From assembly GCA_965226095.1 (NCBI GenBank), contig OZ245336.1, forward strand, positions 248,001-312,000: a stretch of 64,000 nucleotides of DNA, read 5' to 3'. Positions 26,391-35,120 of the stretch are shown piece by piece. Both the position numbers and the translations under genes were made by a program. This stretch comes from JANQSP01 sp965226095 (GTDB lineage: Bacteria; Bdellovibrionota; Bdellovibrionia; Bdellovibrionales; UBA1609). The notes under the pieces are model-generated. The model was given only the letters and a program-made list of their open reading frames with translations. It did no database searches and had not been told where the DNA came from. Position 1 is the stretch's first letter, and the number at the start of each line of letters is the position of its first letter.

Positions 26391-27959
26391 ATGAAAATAG
26401 CACTGGCGCAAATAAATTCTCTGATGGCCCAGCCTGAACAAAATCAAAGAAAAATAAACCAATGGATCTTAGAGGCAAAAACAAATAAAGCTGACCTCAT
26501 TGTGTTTCCAGAACTCGCTTTGAGTGCTTATTCACCTTTAGATTTATTAATTAATCCAACGCTTTTAAAGAAAAGTAAAATAGCTTTACAAAAAATTCAT
26601 CAAACGATGCCAAAAGATATTTTAGCGCTTGTAGGTAGTCCTTCAGGTCCTCCCACCTGCAACAGTGTATTTCTACTGAAAAAAGATCACAAACCACAAA
26701 TATTCTCTAAAGAAATTCTAGCTGATTTTAATATCTTTGATGAAAAAAGATATTTTCATACTGGACATTTAAAGAATAATCATTTTTCTTATCAAAAAAA
26801 ATATATACAGTTATTAATTTGTGAAGAACTTTGGCAACCTAAAAAAGCTTTTAAATTATTACAGAATCGCCCTACCCCTTCATTAATTATCAATGTAAAT
26901 GCCTCCCCTTTCAGTATCAATAAACAACAAAGAAGAATTAAACAGGCTAAACAGTGGGTAAAAAAATTTCATTGCCCTATTGTATATGTCAATTTATGTG
27001 GCGATCAGGAAGAACTTATTTTTGATGGCTCTAGCTTTGCTCTCGATGTTCATGGAGAAATTATTTGTCAATGTTCTTCCTTTAAAGAAGAACTCACTTA
27101 TTTAAATCTTTTTCCTTCCCAATCAAAAGTAAAACCCTCAAAAATAATAAATAAACAAAAAAAAATTCAAGAAGCTCTTATTTTTGGCATTAAAGATTTT
27201 GTCCAAAAAAATGGTTTTAAAAAAGTGCACTTGGGATTAAGCGGAGGAGTGGATTCTTCCGTAGCGGCCTGGTTATCCTGCCAAGCTTTAGGTAATAAAA
27301 ATGTACAATTATTTTTTTTACCAGGGCCTTTTACCTCCTCTCTATCTGAAAAAGGAGCCAAACAAACGGCCAAGCTTTTAAAGTGTTCTTTAGTTCAACA
27401 AAGTATTTCTGAAAGTTATAAATTTTTTTTAAATTTAAACTTATTAAAGAACACTTCTTCTTTAGTAAAAGAAAACTTACAGGCTCGCATCAGAAATTTA
27501 TTACTTATGGCTTATGCTAATCAACATCAAGATAGTCTTTTGCTTGGCACTTCCAATAAAAGCGAATTAGCCATGGGGTATGGTACACTATATGGAGACA
27601 TCAGTGGAGGATTATTACCTCTTGGTGACTTATTAAAAACAGAGGTATATGACTTAGCTCACTCTATCAAACAACCTGCTATTCCTGATTTTATCTTAAA
27701 CAGAAAACCCTCAGCAGAATTAAAAAAGAATCAATTTGATGAAGATGACTTACCTCCTTATAAAATATTGGATACTGCTTTAAAAAAACTTATCGAAGAA
27801 AAATTGTCAGATAACGTAACAGTTTCTAATAAAAAAATATGGAAACAGATTCTATATAGTGAATTTAAAAGAAAACAATCACCACCAATTTTAAAAATTA
27901 AAGAATATTCTTTTGATAGAGGTTGGAGAATACCTTTATCTATGAAGGAGGTTAAATAA
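26391..27959 (+). CDS. nadE: Glutamine-dependent NAD+ synthetase
   Basis: The enzyme amidates nicotinic acid adenine dinucleotide to NAD+ using glutamine and ATP. The 522-residue protein is two-domain. The N-terminal nitrilase-type glutaminase shows MKIALAQINSLMAQPEQN, FPELALSAYSP (Glu) and LLICEELW (nucleophilic Cys). The C-terminal synthetase has the PP-loop LSGGVDSSVAAW and LLGTSNKSELAMGYGT. I start at ATG 26391, which has AAAAGG upstream and aligns with the family; the longer in-frame extension overlaps truA. The glutaminase domain means ammonia need not be supplied directly. Confidence 0.95.
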   Translation: MKIALAQINSLMAQPEQNQRKINQWILEAKTNKADLIVFPELALSAYSPLDLLINPTLLKKSKIALQKIHQTMPKDILALVGSPSGPPTCNSVFLLKKDHKPQIFSKEILADFNIFDEKRYFHTGHLKNNHFSYQKKYIQLLICEELWQPKKAFKLLQNRPTPSLIINVNASPFSINKQQRRIKQAKQWVKKFHCPIVYVNLCGDQEELIFDGSSFALDVHGEIICQCSSFKEELTYLNLFPSQSKVKPSKIINKQKKIQEALIFGIKDFVQKNGFKKVHLGLSGGVDSSVAAWLSCQALGNKNVQLFFLPGPFTSSLSEKGAKQTAKLLKCSLVQQSISESYKFFLNLNLLKNTSSLVKENLQARIRNLLLMAYANQHQDSLLLGTSNKSELAMGYGTLYGDISGGLLPLGDLLKTEVYDLAHSIKQPAIPDFILNRKPSAELKKNQFDEDDLPPYKILDTALKKLIEEKLSDNVTVSNKKIWKQILYSEFKRKQSPPILKIKEYSFDRGWRIPLSMKEVK

Positions 27960-28199
27960 AGAAAATTAATTGTTTGAAGACGGCTGATTAGACAGTCGCC
28001 AGTAATAATAGTATTTCTATCAAATTTATAATATAAAAGTTCTTCACTAGTCCTAATATTTTTAAATAAAGCTTGGATTTTGAAGAAATACAGGAACGAC
28101 TGAAGTCCAAATTAATTAAAGTATAACACATTTTAATATCCAAATAAACTCAAAAAAACATATAATCAATTGTAATGATTTTTATATGTAAACTATTCT
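27960..28199. other. Gene-free stretch between nadE and a small lipoprotein gene
   Basis: About 240 bp of AT-rich sequence with no convincing ORF, hairpin or promoter. It lies between convergent gene ends, so it presumably holds only 3' untranslated regions. Confidence 0.5.
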
Positions 28200-28355
28200 T
28201 TATATTAAATAGCTTGCTGGAGGAGATTTATTTTTTTGTTCAGCTGAGGAAGTATTTTTATCACCAATAGCGACAGCCTGCTCTTCGGATACATCATTAT
28301 TATCACAACTGACTAGAATGAATATAGAAAAAATCAGAAAAAGTAAATTCATCAT
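28200..28355 (-). CDS. Small lipoprotein (51 residues), unknown function
   Basis: Reading the minus strand from the ATG pair at 28355 gives 51 residues. The signal is MNLLFLIFSIFILVSC with a good lipobox LVSC (lipidated Cys17), followed by a short polar tail (DNNDVSEEQAVAIGDKNTSS) ending SPPASYLI. GTGGAACT provides a GGA seven bases before the start. The mature part of about 35 residues is too short for a domain call. It is divergent from the LRR lipoprotein gene 175 bp away. Its size and composition resemble small entericidin-like or spacer lipoproteins, but no homology is claimed. Confidence 0.6.
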   Translation of the reverse strand: MMNLLFLIFSIFILVSCDNNDVSEEQAVAIGDKNTSSAEQKNKSPPASYLI

Positions 28356-28530
28356 ATAGTTCCACTATTTGTAATTTATTTCCTCGCTTACATAAATCTA
28401 TAAATACTTTAATATTTCTGTCAAATTAAATACAAACTATTCCAAGGAATAAATATTGCTTTTCATATATTTTATATGTAACCTTTAAAAAAAGTAAATT
28501 AAAGTAATTGAAATGAGGATCAATTAAATA

Positions 28531-29250
28531 ATGATTCAATTAATATTTCAAAAAATAATCTTAATAAGTACACTGATCAGTGTACTGGCTTTAAGTGCTT
28601 GTGGTGACACAGGTCCTCCAAAAAATAAACTGCGAAGAGAACAGGGAGTAGTACTAGAAACAGAAAAACAGTTATCTCCATCGAATCCAGAAGGAGTTTC
28701 TTGTAACAGAACTCCAGAAGTAACAGAATCTATTTCGACAACACTTGAAAAAACAGATTGTTCAAAAGTCACAGCTGAAGATTTAAAGGCTCTTGTGGTA
28801 TTGGATTTAAGTAATAAAAACTTAACAACTCTGCAACCTGATGATTTCGATGGACTCACTGCTTTAGAACAGCTCTATCTTGATGATAATCAATTATCCA
28901 CTTTACCAAGCTATATCTTCGATGGACTATCCTCTTTATTTCTACTTTCACTTTCCAACAACCAATTAATATTTTTACCAAGTAATGTGTTTAATAAACT
29001 TTCTACTTTACACACACTCTCTCTTCATGGAAATAAATTCCCATCTTTGCCAGTAAATTTATTTAATAAGCTTACTAGTTTAAATGATCTCTATCTGCAG
29101 AATAACCAATTAACCTCTCTGCCAGATAATGTTTTTGATGGATTAATTTCTTTAAAGCGACTTTCTCTTGAGAATAACCAATTATCCTCAAGGAGAAAAG
29201 AGTACCTACAACAAAAGCTAGGTGATAAAGTTCCTCATTTATCACTCTAA
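28531..29250 (+). CDS. Leucine-rich-repeat lipoprotein
   Basis: The product is 239 residues with a lipoprotein signal (LALSAC, Cys24). A cap motif CNRTPEVTESI...DCSKVT precedes about five LRRs of 24 residues (LxxLYLxxNQLxxLPxxxFDGL). The 24-residue unit with Phe and LP is the 'typical' class, better known in eukaryotic extracellular proteins. Such domains bind proteins, so a surface adhesion or recognition role is plausible. The same cap is found at the N-terminus of the giant protein encoded at 35671-40635. Its stop overlaps the convergent dapB stop by 4 bp. Confidence 0.85.
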   Translation: MIQLIFQKIILISTLISVLALSACGDTGPPKNKLRREQGVVLETEKQLSPSNPEGVSCNRTPEVTESISTTLEKTDCSKVTAEDLKALVVLDLSNKNLTTLQPDDFDGLTALEQLYLDDNQLSTLPSYIFDGLSSLFLLSLSNNQLIFLPSNVFNKLSTLHTLSLHGNKFPSLPVNLFNKLTSLNDLYLQNNQLTSLPDNVFDGLISLKRLSLENNQLSSRRKEYLQQKLGDKVPHLSL

Positions 29251-29972
29251 CATTTTTTATACATATCATCGTAAGAATACAGACCAGGTTTTTGATGGAT
29301 CAACCATCTAAGTGCTTTCAAAGAACCTCTGGCAAAAAGCTTTCTATCCAAGGCCTTATGTTCAAATAAAACCTGTTCTTCCGGCCCTTTAAAATAAAAA
29401 CGATGAGTGCCAAAAACACGACCTTTACGAATACTTTCAATCTGTAATTTCTTTTGAGCAAAATCCGGCAAAGTGCTTTTTAACTTTAAAGCTGTCCCAC
29501 TTGGTCTATCTTTTTTATTTTTATGATGAATATCCTCTAATAATATATCTATTGAATCCTCCGAAAAGTTTCTCAGTGCCTGCTTAATAAACCAAATTCC
29601 CCAACTCATATTTTCTTCATAAAAGACCGGAATATACCGAGTAGCTCTCTTCAACGCCTGCTTTTGAGTAAGGTTTAAAGCCGTTGTACCACTGACAAAA
29701 GGTTTTTTATTTTTCACACACCATTTAAGTGTTAGAGAAAAAAGCTCAGGCATGGAAAAGTCAACCACACCATCCATTTTTTTATTTTGCCAGTTTTGAA
29801 AATTTTCCACGGGAGGAGTTTCAGCAGATAAAACAAACCCGGAAGTTTTTTCTTCAATAACCTGTTTTATAGCTTTTCCCATTCTGCCGGATGCACCACT
29901 TAAAGCCAGATAAATATTTTTATTTTTTAAGTTTTTTCTTTGAGATTTTTTTTTCCGCATACTATTTTTCAT
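29247..29972 (-). CDS. dapB: 4-hydroxy-tetrahydrodipicolinate reductase
   Basis: The enzyme reduces the DapA product to tetrahydrodipicolinate with NAD(P)H. The nucleotide-binding motif LSGASGRMGKAI is followed by VVDFSMPE, SGTTALN and the signature EDIHHKNKKDRPSGTALKL, with catalytic His and Lys. GTHRFYFKGPEE lies near the C-terminus. I start at ATG 29972, which has GGAG eight bases upstream, giving 241 residues; the upstream in-frame ATG at 30005 has no ribosome-binding site. The N-terminus is unusually Lys/Arg-rich. It follows dapA on the same strand. Confidence 0.94.
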   Translation of the reverse strand: MKNSMRKKKSQRKNLKNKNIYLALSGASGRMGKAIKQVIEEKTSGFVLSAETPPVENFQNWQNKKMDGVVDFSMPELFSLTLKWCVKNKKPFVSGTTALNLTQKQALKRATRYIPVFYEENMSWGIWFIKQALRNFSEDSIDILLEDIHHKNKKDRPSGTALKLKSTLPDFAQKKLQIESIRKGRVFGTHRFYFKGPEEQVLFEHKALDRKLFARGSLKALRWLIHQKPGLYSYDDMYKKC

Positions 29973-30014
29973 TTTTTTATCTCCAACAGTTTCCTTCTTA
30001 ATCATTATAAAAAT

Positions 30015-30896
30015 TTATAATAAACCTACTTTTTCCATCTCCATTCTTAACTGATTTGTTTTATCCTCTGATAGAGCCACTAAAGGACTTCTAAGTTCTG
30101 CAGAATCAAATACAGATAAAAGTTTTAAAGCCATTTTAATGCCAATAGGATTACTCTCACAATAAATAATCTTCAATAAAGCAAAATATTTTTGTTTATA
30201 TTCCAGCAAAACTTGCCGGTGGCCAGCTCTTACTTCCTGAAAAAGATTCTTTAACTGTTTCCCAAGTATATGAGAAACAACAGAAATAACACCTTGTCCT
30301 CCCAAAGCTGATAGTTCCAAGAAACTATCATCATCTCCACTAAGAACAAGAAAATTTTTATCCACCGTCTTTAGTAATTCCTTATCAAAAGGCATATCAC
30401 CTGAAGCTTCCTTGATTCCCACAATTTGAGGATGCTGACTTAATTCTTTTATAGTCTCTATGGATAACCCTGTAATCGTCCGGGAGGGCACATTATAAAG
30501 TAAAAGTGGTAATTCACTTTGATCCGCCAGATGTTTAAAATGTTTTAATAAACCTCTTTGTGGAGGTTTATTATAATAAGGTACTACCGATAAAACCGCA
30601 TCTGCTTTTAATCTTTCAGCTTTTTTAATATTCTCCACAGTGTTTAAAGTGCAATTTCCTCCTACCCCCAAAATAAGGCTGACTTCACTACCTGCCTCCG
30701 CTTTGGTACAGGAAAAAATCCATTCCACTTCCTTCTCTGACAAACAAGGGCTTTCCCCAGTGGTACCATTGATTACAAAAGTAGATATACCTTGATCTAT
30801 CTGCCATTTGATAAGTCGAACAAAAGATGCTTTATCCACCTGTCCATCTTTAAAAGGTGTAGCTAAAGCAGTGATAATTCCTGTGAACTGTTTCAT
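30015..30896 (-). CDS. dapA: 4-hydroxy-tetrahydrodipicolinate synthase
   Basis: This class I aldolase condenses pyruvate with aspartate semialdehyde, the first committed step of DAP/lysine synthesis. The 293-residue protein has GTTGESPCLSEKE (about 44-56), the catalytic Tyr in LLYNVPSRT and the Schiff-base Lys in IVGIKEASGD (about 162). All key residues are present. It is followed by dapB; a CNNM gene ends 37 bp upstream on the same strand. Feedback inhibition by lysine cannot be judged. Confidence 0.97.
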   Translation of the reverse strand: MKQFTGIITALATPFKDGQVDKASFVRLIKWQIDQGISTFVINGTTGESPCLSEKEVEWIFSCTKAEAGSEVSLILGVGGNCTLNTVENIKKAERLKADAVLSVVPYYNKPPQRGLLKHFKHLADQSELPLLLYNVPSRTITGLSIETIKELSQHPQIVGIKEASGDMPFDKELLKTVDKNFLVLSGDDDSFLELSALGGQGVISVVSHILGKQLKNLFQEVRAGHRQVLLEYKQKYFALLKIIYCESNPIGIKMALKLLSVFDSAELRSPLVALSEDKTNQLRMEMEKVGLL

Positions 30897-30933
30897 ATTT
30901 TTATATCTTTTGTTTTTATTTCAAAGTAAAAAA

Positions 30934-31971
30934 TTACGCCCGGGTTCTTTGTGATTTACGAGCCTGCCACTGTTCCAAAGCATATTTTCTCATATCCTCC
31001 ACTGAGTCAAACTCATCCACAATCTCAACACCTAATAAGGTTTCCACAGCATCCTCCAAAGTCACCAAACCAGTCAACACTCCATAAGAATCCACTGCAA
31101 TAAAAATATGCTCTTTTCTCTTAATGAATTGATCCAAAGCCGCTGCCACTGACATTTGATCGGGAATGGAATGAATGGGTTGCATATAATCTTTCAATGG
31201 CATATCAAACAAATCCTGTGAATAAGCTTCTAAAATTTTATACCTATGAATAAGACCCTCCACTTGATCCAAAACACCAGCATACAAAGGAACACGGGAA
31301 CACCGAATGGGTTGTTTTTGATCCATCACCTGTTTTATCGTCATATTTTTATTAAAAGCCAATATCACTGCTCGAGGGGTCATAATTTCAGATACTTTTA
31401 AAGTATCCAACATAAGAAGATTTTTAATGACTCTACTTTCTTTTTGACCAATAATTCCTTCGCTAGCACCCATTTCCGCTGTAACAATCATATCTTCTCT
31501 GGTAACTGAAATCATTTTTTTTTTGGAAAGCACATTAGATAATTTTTCAAATAAATACACAAAAGGATAAGTAGCAACAATCAAACCTTTGATGGCATAA
31601 GCCACGAAGGGTGCCAATATTCTCCAATAAGAAGCTCCCAGAGTTTTGGGAATAACTTCAGAAAAAATCAAAATTATTAAAGTGAGTATGCCGGAAGCTA
31701 TGGCTACATAAGAACTCCCATAAAGAGTATGTACCTGTGCCCCTATACCAGTGGCTCCTACGGTATTCGCAATGGTGTTCAAAGTTAAAATAGCGGAAAG
31801 TGGTCGATCCACTCTTTGTTTTAAATTTTTTAAAACCAAACCATAAGCTTTATTGTTTTTGATTGCCGCTCGTATATACACAGAAGTTGTGGACAGAATA
31901 ACCGCTTCAAAAAGGGAGCAGAAAAAAGAAACAACAACAGCTAGAAAAAAATAAAGAAGTAATAAACTCAT
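30934..31971 (-). CDS. CNNM/CorC-family membrane protein with CBS domains
   Basis: The product is 345 residues. An N-terminal DUF21/CNNM membrane domain (about 1-175, four hydrophobic segments, with GATGIGAQVHTLYG and FSEVIPKTLG) is followed by a paired CBS domain (about 190-315, VSEIMTPRAVI to GLVTLEDAVETLLG). Family members are linked to Mg2+ or cobalt efflux; older annotation calls them hemolysin-like. The usual C-terminal CorC_HlyC domain is missing or reduced. The start is supported by TTAAGGG eight bases upstream. The stop of a possible small ORF overlaps its start (TAATG). Confidence 0.88.
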   Translation of the reverse strand: MSLLLLYFFLAVVVSFFCSLFEAVILSTTSVYIRAAIKNNKAYGLVLKNLKQRVDRPLSAILTLNTIANTVGATGIGAQVHTLYGSSYVAIASGILTLIILIFSEVIPKTLGASYWRILAPFVAYAIKGLIVATYPFVYLFEKLSNVLSKKKMISVTREDMIVTAEMGASEGIIGQKESRVIKNLLMLDTLKVSEIMTPRAVILAFNKNMTIKQVMDQKQPIRCSRVPLYAGVLDQVEGLIHRYKILEAYSQDLFDMPLKDYMQPIHSIPDQMSVAAALDQFIKRKEHIFIAVDSYGVLTGLVTLEDAVETLLGVEIVDEFDSVEDMRKYALEQWQARKSQRTRA

Positions 31972-32183
31972 TACCAGCCCTTAACTCGTTTAGAGAGCTT
32001 TATGAGTAAAATTTCATTTAATGGAAAAATATGTAGTGACTGAAAAACAAAACTTAAAACTTTAAAAGATAAATTAAAAATTAAAGAGTTAAATATCGAA
32101 TGACTAAGATCCGGTTCATCTTCTTCTGTATTATCAACAGTTAGAGTTTTAGAATTGTTATAAAATGTACTCAATGTATTCAT
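31971..32183 (-). CDS. Possible small protein, 70 residues
   Basis: An open frame fills most of the gap between dcd and the CNNM gene. Its stop overlaps the CNNM start as TAATG, a typical coupling arrangement. The N-terminal third is acidic and the rest hydrophobic, ending KLSKRVKGW. There is no ribosome-binding site before its ATG and no recognised motif, so it may be untranslated. Confidence 0.3.
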   Translation of the reverse strand: MNTLSTFYNNSKTLTVDNTEEDEPDLSHSIFNSLIFNLSFKVLSFVFQSLHIFPLNEILLIKLSKRVKGW

Positions 32184-32223
32184 GTACGACTGGTTTTATA
32201 GTAACAAAAGTTAACCCTCTTAG

Positions 32224-32760
32224 TCACTGATTTTCCTTATCCATAAAAATTCGAGTGCCAATAGTGCCTTTTTGCCCTTGATATTTACCCTTATAAGGTT
32301 TTTTTACTGTCTGATCCGTCTTACAAAACACAATTTGACAGATGCGACGCCCCGCTCGTAAGCGAATAGATAAAGAATTGGCGTTGTACAGCTCTAGTGT
32401 CAGCTGCCCATGAAAACCAGGATCCACCCACCCGGCATTTTGAATAAATAAACCCATTCGACCAATAGAGCTTCGTCCTTCTACAAAAGCTGTGAGATTA
32501 TGAGGAAGAGTAATACTTTCCACAGTGGTAGCTAGAACAAAAGAACGAGAGGGAACAATAAATTCGTCAGCAATAATAGTTTGATAATTTGGTTGAGAAC
32601 TAAAATCAAGAATTTCTGTATTCCAATGTTTAATAATCACAAACTCTTTACCAAGCCTTAAATCCACAGAAGCCGGTTGAATAAAATCTGGCGAACTCGG
32701 TTCGATTTTCAATTCCTGCTTTTCCAAGCGGGATAAAATACCTGCATCTGAAAGAATCAT
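32224..32760 (-). CDS. dcd: dCTP deaminase
   Basis: The enzyme deaminates dCTP to dUTP for thymidylate synthesis. The 178-residue trimeric-fold protein has FIQPASVDLRLG, the nucleotide-binding EGRSSIGRMGLFI, and GWVDPGFHGQLTLELYN, which carries the catalytic Glu. The C-terminal QGQKGTIGTRIF is the flexible lid. Some relatives are bifunctional dCTP deaminase/dUTPases, which sequence alone does not exclude. The start overlaps the fusA stop by ATGA, so it is translated with EF-G. The window contains ung, which would handle uracil that reaches DNA. Confidence 0.93.
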   Translation of the reverse strand: MILSDAGILSRLEKQELKIEPSSPDFIQPASVDLRLGKEFVIIKHWNTEILDFSSQPNYQTIIADEFIVPSRSFVLATTVESITLPHNLTAFVEGRSSIGRMGLFIQNAGWVDPGFHGQLTLELYNANSLSIRLRAGRRICQIVFCKTDQTVKKPYKGKYQGQKGTIGTRIFMDKENQ

Positions 32761-34853
32761 TTTTGTTTTTTCTCTGCCGATTTTTTTATCAATTCCATCT
32801 GAATAGCAGAAGGCACTTGCGCATAACGAAAAAATTCCATAGTAAACTCCCCTTTTCCCTGTGTAGCAGAACGAAGTTCTGTAGAGTAGTTAAACATTTC
32901 AGATAAAGGCACTTCAGCTTCCACAGTGACAAATTTATTTTGAGACTGGCTGTTTTTAATAATTCCTCTTCTCTGATTGATTTGACCAATGACATTACCT
33001 TGAAATTCATCAGGCGCAGATACTTCCAATTTCATGATGGGTTCCAAAATAACCGGCTTGGCTTTAGAAAAAAACTCTCTAAAAGCCGCCTGTGCACAAA
33101 TTTTAAAAGCTAATTCACTGGAATCCACATCATGATAAGCTCCATCAGACAAACGCGCCCGCACACCCACAATAGGAAAACCAATGAGTGGACCTTTTTT
33201 CATCTGCTCCTGAAAACCTTTATCCACCGCCGGAATATATTCTTTTGGAATTCGTCCTCCAGTTATTTTACTTACAAATTCATATTGCTTCTCATCATCC
33301 ACCGGTAAAGGTTCAAAATGACCCACTACCTTAGCAAACTGACCAGCACCACCTGTTTGTTTTTTATGAGTGTAATCATACTCTACAGACTTGGTGAGAG
33401 TTTCCCTATAAGCTACCTGAGGCTGTCCTACATTTACATCACACTTAAACTCTCGCTTCATTCTTTCTATATAAATATTTAAATGCAATTCCCCCATACC
33501 GGAGATCACTGTCTGAGCGGATTCTTCATCTCTATGTACTCTAAAAGTGGGATCTTCTCTTGTAAACTTTTGCAAAGCTTTACTAAAATAAGCTGTTGTA
33601 TTTCGTTCTTTAGGTTCTATGGCCATGGAAATCACAGCATTGGGAACAAACATGGAAGTCATGGTGTACTGCACATCCTCTGAACAGAAAGTGTCACCAG
33701 AAGAACAATCCACTCCAAAAAAAGCTACAATATCTCCACCATAAGCTTGTTCGATATCCTCCATTTCATCTGAATGCATATAAACAATACGAGGAATTTT
33801 TACTTTTTTTCCATTGCGAATATTATAAATAAAATCGCCTTTATTAACAGTACCCTGATACATTCTGACATAAGTTAATTGACCAAATCGTCCATCCTCT
33901 AGTTTAAAAGCTAAACCCACAAAGGGTTTATCGGGATCTGATGACAACACAACTTCTTCCTCATTTTTCATTTGATCCAAAGCTTTATTTTCCACTTCTA
34001 CAGGATTAGGCAAATATCTTAAGACGGCGTCCAATACGAGTTGTACACCTTTATTTTTAAAGGCAGAACCCATAAATACTGGTGTAATATCCAAGGACAA
34101 AGTAGCTTTTCGAGTGGTTGTTTGAATTTCTTCTATAGAAGGGTCCTCTTCATTTAAAAATTTCTCAGCTAAAACATCATCAAAATCCGATAAAGCTTCT
34201 ATCATTTTTAATCGATATTCTTTAGTTTGTTTCAACAAATCAGCAGGGATATCTTTACTGACCACTTTTTCACCTTCATCTCCTTCAAAATAATAAGCCT
34301 TCATTGTTATCAAATCCACAACTCCTTCATGTTTATCTTCCAAGCCAATAGGAATTTGCATGAGAATAGCATTATGATTCAATTTTTCTCTCAGCATTTC
34401 TGTGACACGAAAGGGGTTGGCTGCTGCTCTATCTAATTTGTTAATAAAGGCGATACGAGGCACATGGTAGCGACGCATTTGTCGATCCACAGTGATGGAC
34501 TGAGACTGTACACCAGCCACTCCACACAAAACCAAAATCGCTCCATCCAAAACTCTAAGCGAGCGTTCCACTTCAATGGTAAAATCCACGTGGCCAGGAG
34601 TATCTATAATGTTAATAGCATGACCCTGCCAACCAACATTGGTAGCGGCAGATTTAATGGTGATTCCTCGTTCTTTTTCCAATTCCATGGAATCCATCTT
34701 GGCACCTACACCATCTTTTCCCCGCACATCGTGGATGGCATGAATACGACCAGTGTAATATAAAATTCTTTCCGTCAAAGTGGTTTTTCCGGAATCAATA
34801 TGAGCGGAAATACCAATGTTTCGAACTTTATTAATTTCCCAGTTTTTACTCAT
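32757..34853 (-). CDS. fusA: Translation elongation factor G, spd/mitochondrial EF-G1 subtype
   Basis: This ribosomal translocase GTPase is 698 residues. GTP-binding motifs are AHIDSGKTTL (P-loop), RGITI (switch I), DTPGHVDF and NKLD. The other EF-G domains follow, with the domain IV loop GGRIPKEYIPAVDKGFQ. The P-loop Ser and the segment VRGKDGVGAKMDSMELEKER are typical of the spirochaete/planctomycete/delta and mitochondrial EF-G1 group rather than of E. coli EF-G. The start has AGAGGAAG upstream. No ribosomal-protein or tufA genes are adjacent, unlike the classical str operon. dcd overlaps its stop. Confidence 0.96.
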   Translation of the reverse strand: MSKNWEINKVRNIGISAHIDSGKTTLTERILYYTGRIHAIHDVRGKDGVGAKMDSMELEKERGITIKSAATNVGWQGHAINIIDTPGHVDFTIEVERSLRVLDGAILVLCGVAGVQSQSITVDRQMRRYHVPRIAFINKLDRAAANPFRVTEMLREKLNHNAILMQIPIGLEDKHEGVVDLITMKAYYFEGDEGEKVVSKDIPADLLKQTKEYRLKMIEALSDFDDVLAEKFLNEEDPSIEEIQTTTRKATLSLDITPVFMGSAFKNKGVQLVLDAVLRYLPNPVEVENKALDQMKNEEEVVLSSDPDKPFVGLAFKLEDGRFGQLTYVRMYQGTVNKGDFIYNIRNGKKVKIPRIVYMHSDEMEDIEQAYGGDIVAFFGVDCSSGDTFCSEDVQYTMTSMFVPNAVISMAIEPKERNTTAYFSKALQKFTREDPTFRVHRDEESAQTVISGMGELHLNIYIERMKREFKCDVNVGQPQVAYRETLTKSVEYDYTHKKQTGGAGQFAKVVGHFEPLPVDDEKQYEFVSKITGGRIPKEYIPAVDKGFQEQMKKGPLIGFPIVGVRARLSDGAYHDVDSSELAFKICAQAAFREFFSKAKPVILEPIMKLEVSAPDEFQGNVIGQINQRRGIIKNSQSQNKFVTVEAEVPLSEMFNYSTELRSATQGKGEFTMEFFRYAQVPSAIQMELIKKSAEKKQK

Positions 34854-34873
34854 TGTATTCTTCCTCTTAATCT

Positions 34874-34902
34874 AAAAAAAACAGCCTCTCCAAAAGAAGC
34901 TG
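34874..34902 (-). promoter_or_regulatory. Terminator-like hairpin in the fusA leader (possible attenuator)
   Basis: On the minus strand CAGCTTC and GAGGCTG pair (one G:U) around a 7-nt loop and are followed immediately by eight T, 20 bases before the fusA start codon. No minus-strand gene lies upstream within 700 bp (nuoE is on the other strand), so it most simply belongs to the fusA transcript itself. GCCT at about 34909-34912 could pair with AGGC of the stem and act as an antiterminator. A TTGACA at 35005-35000 could be the -35 element, although its -10 is weak. Confidence 0.5.
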
Positions 34903-35120
34903 ATTTAGGCAGTTTTCGCTATTATTTCCTGATTTATTAACCAATTATCTTATTTTTTACAAAAAAACACACTCTTTTTTACAAGTTTTAGCTGTATTGT
35001 GTCAATAAGTAACAAAACGAAAGTACAGGTTTTTTCATAACTCATTTCTAAAAGGTTTTATTGATTTTTACTCACTATTTTAGAACAATCAAAAAATAAA
35101 AATTTATAAATAAAGAAAAA

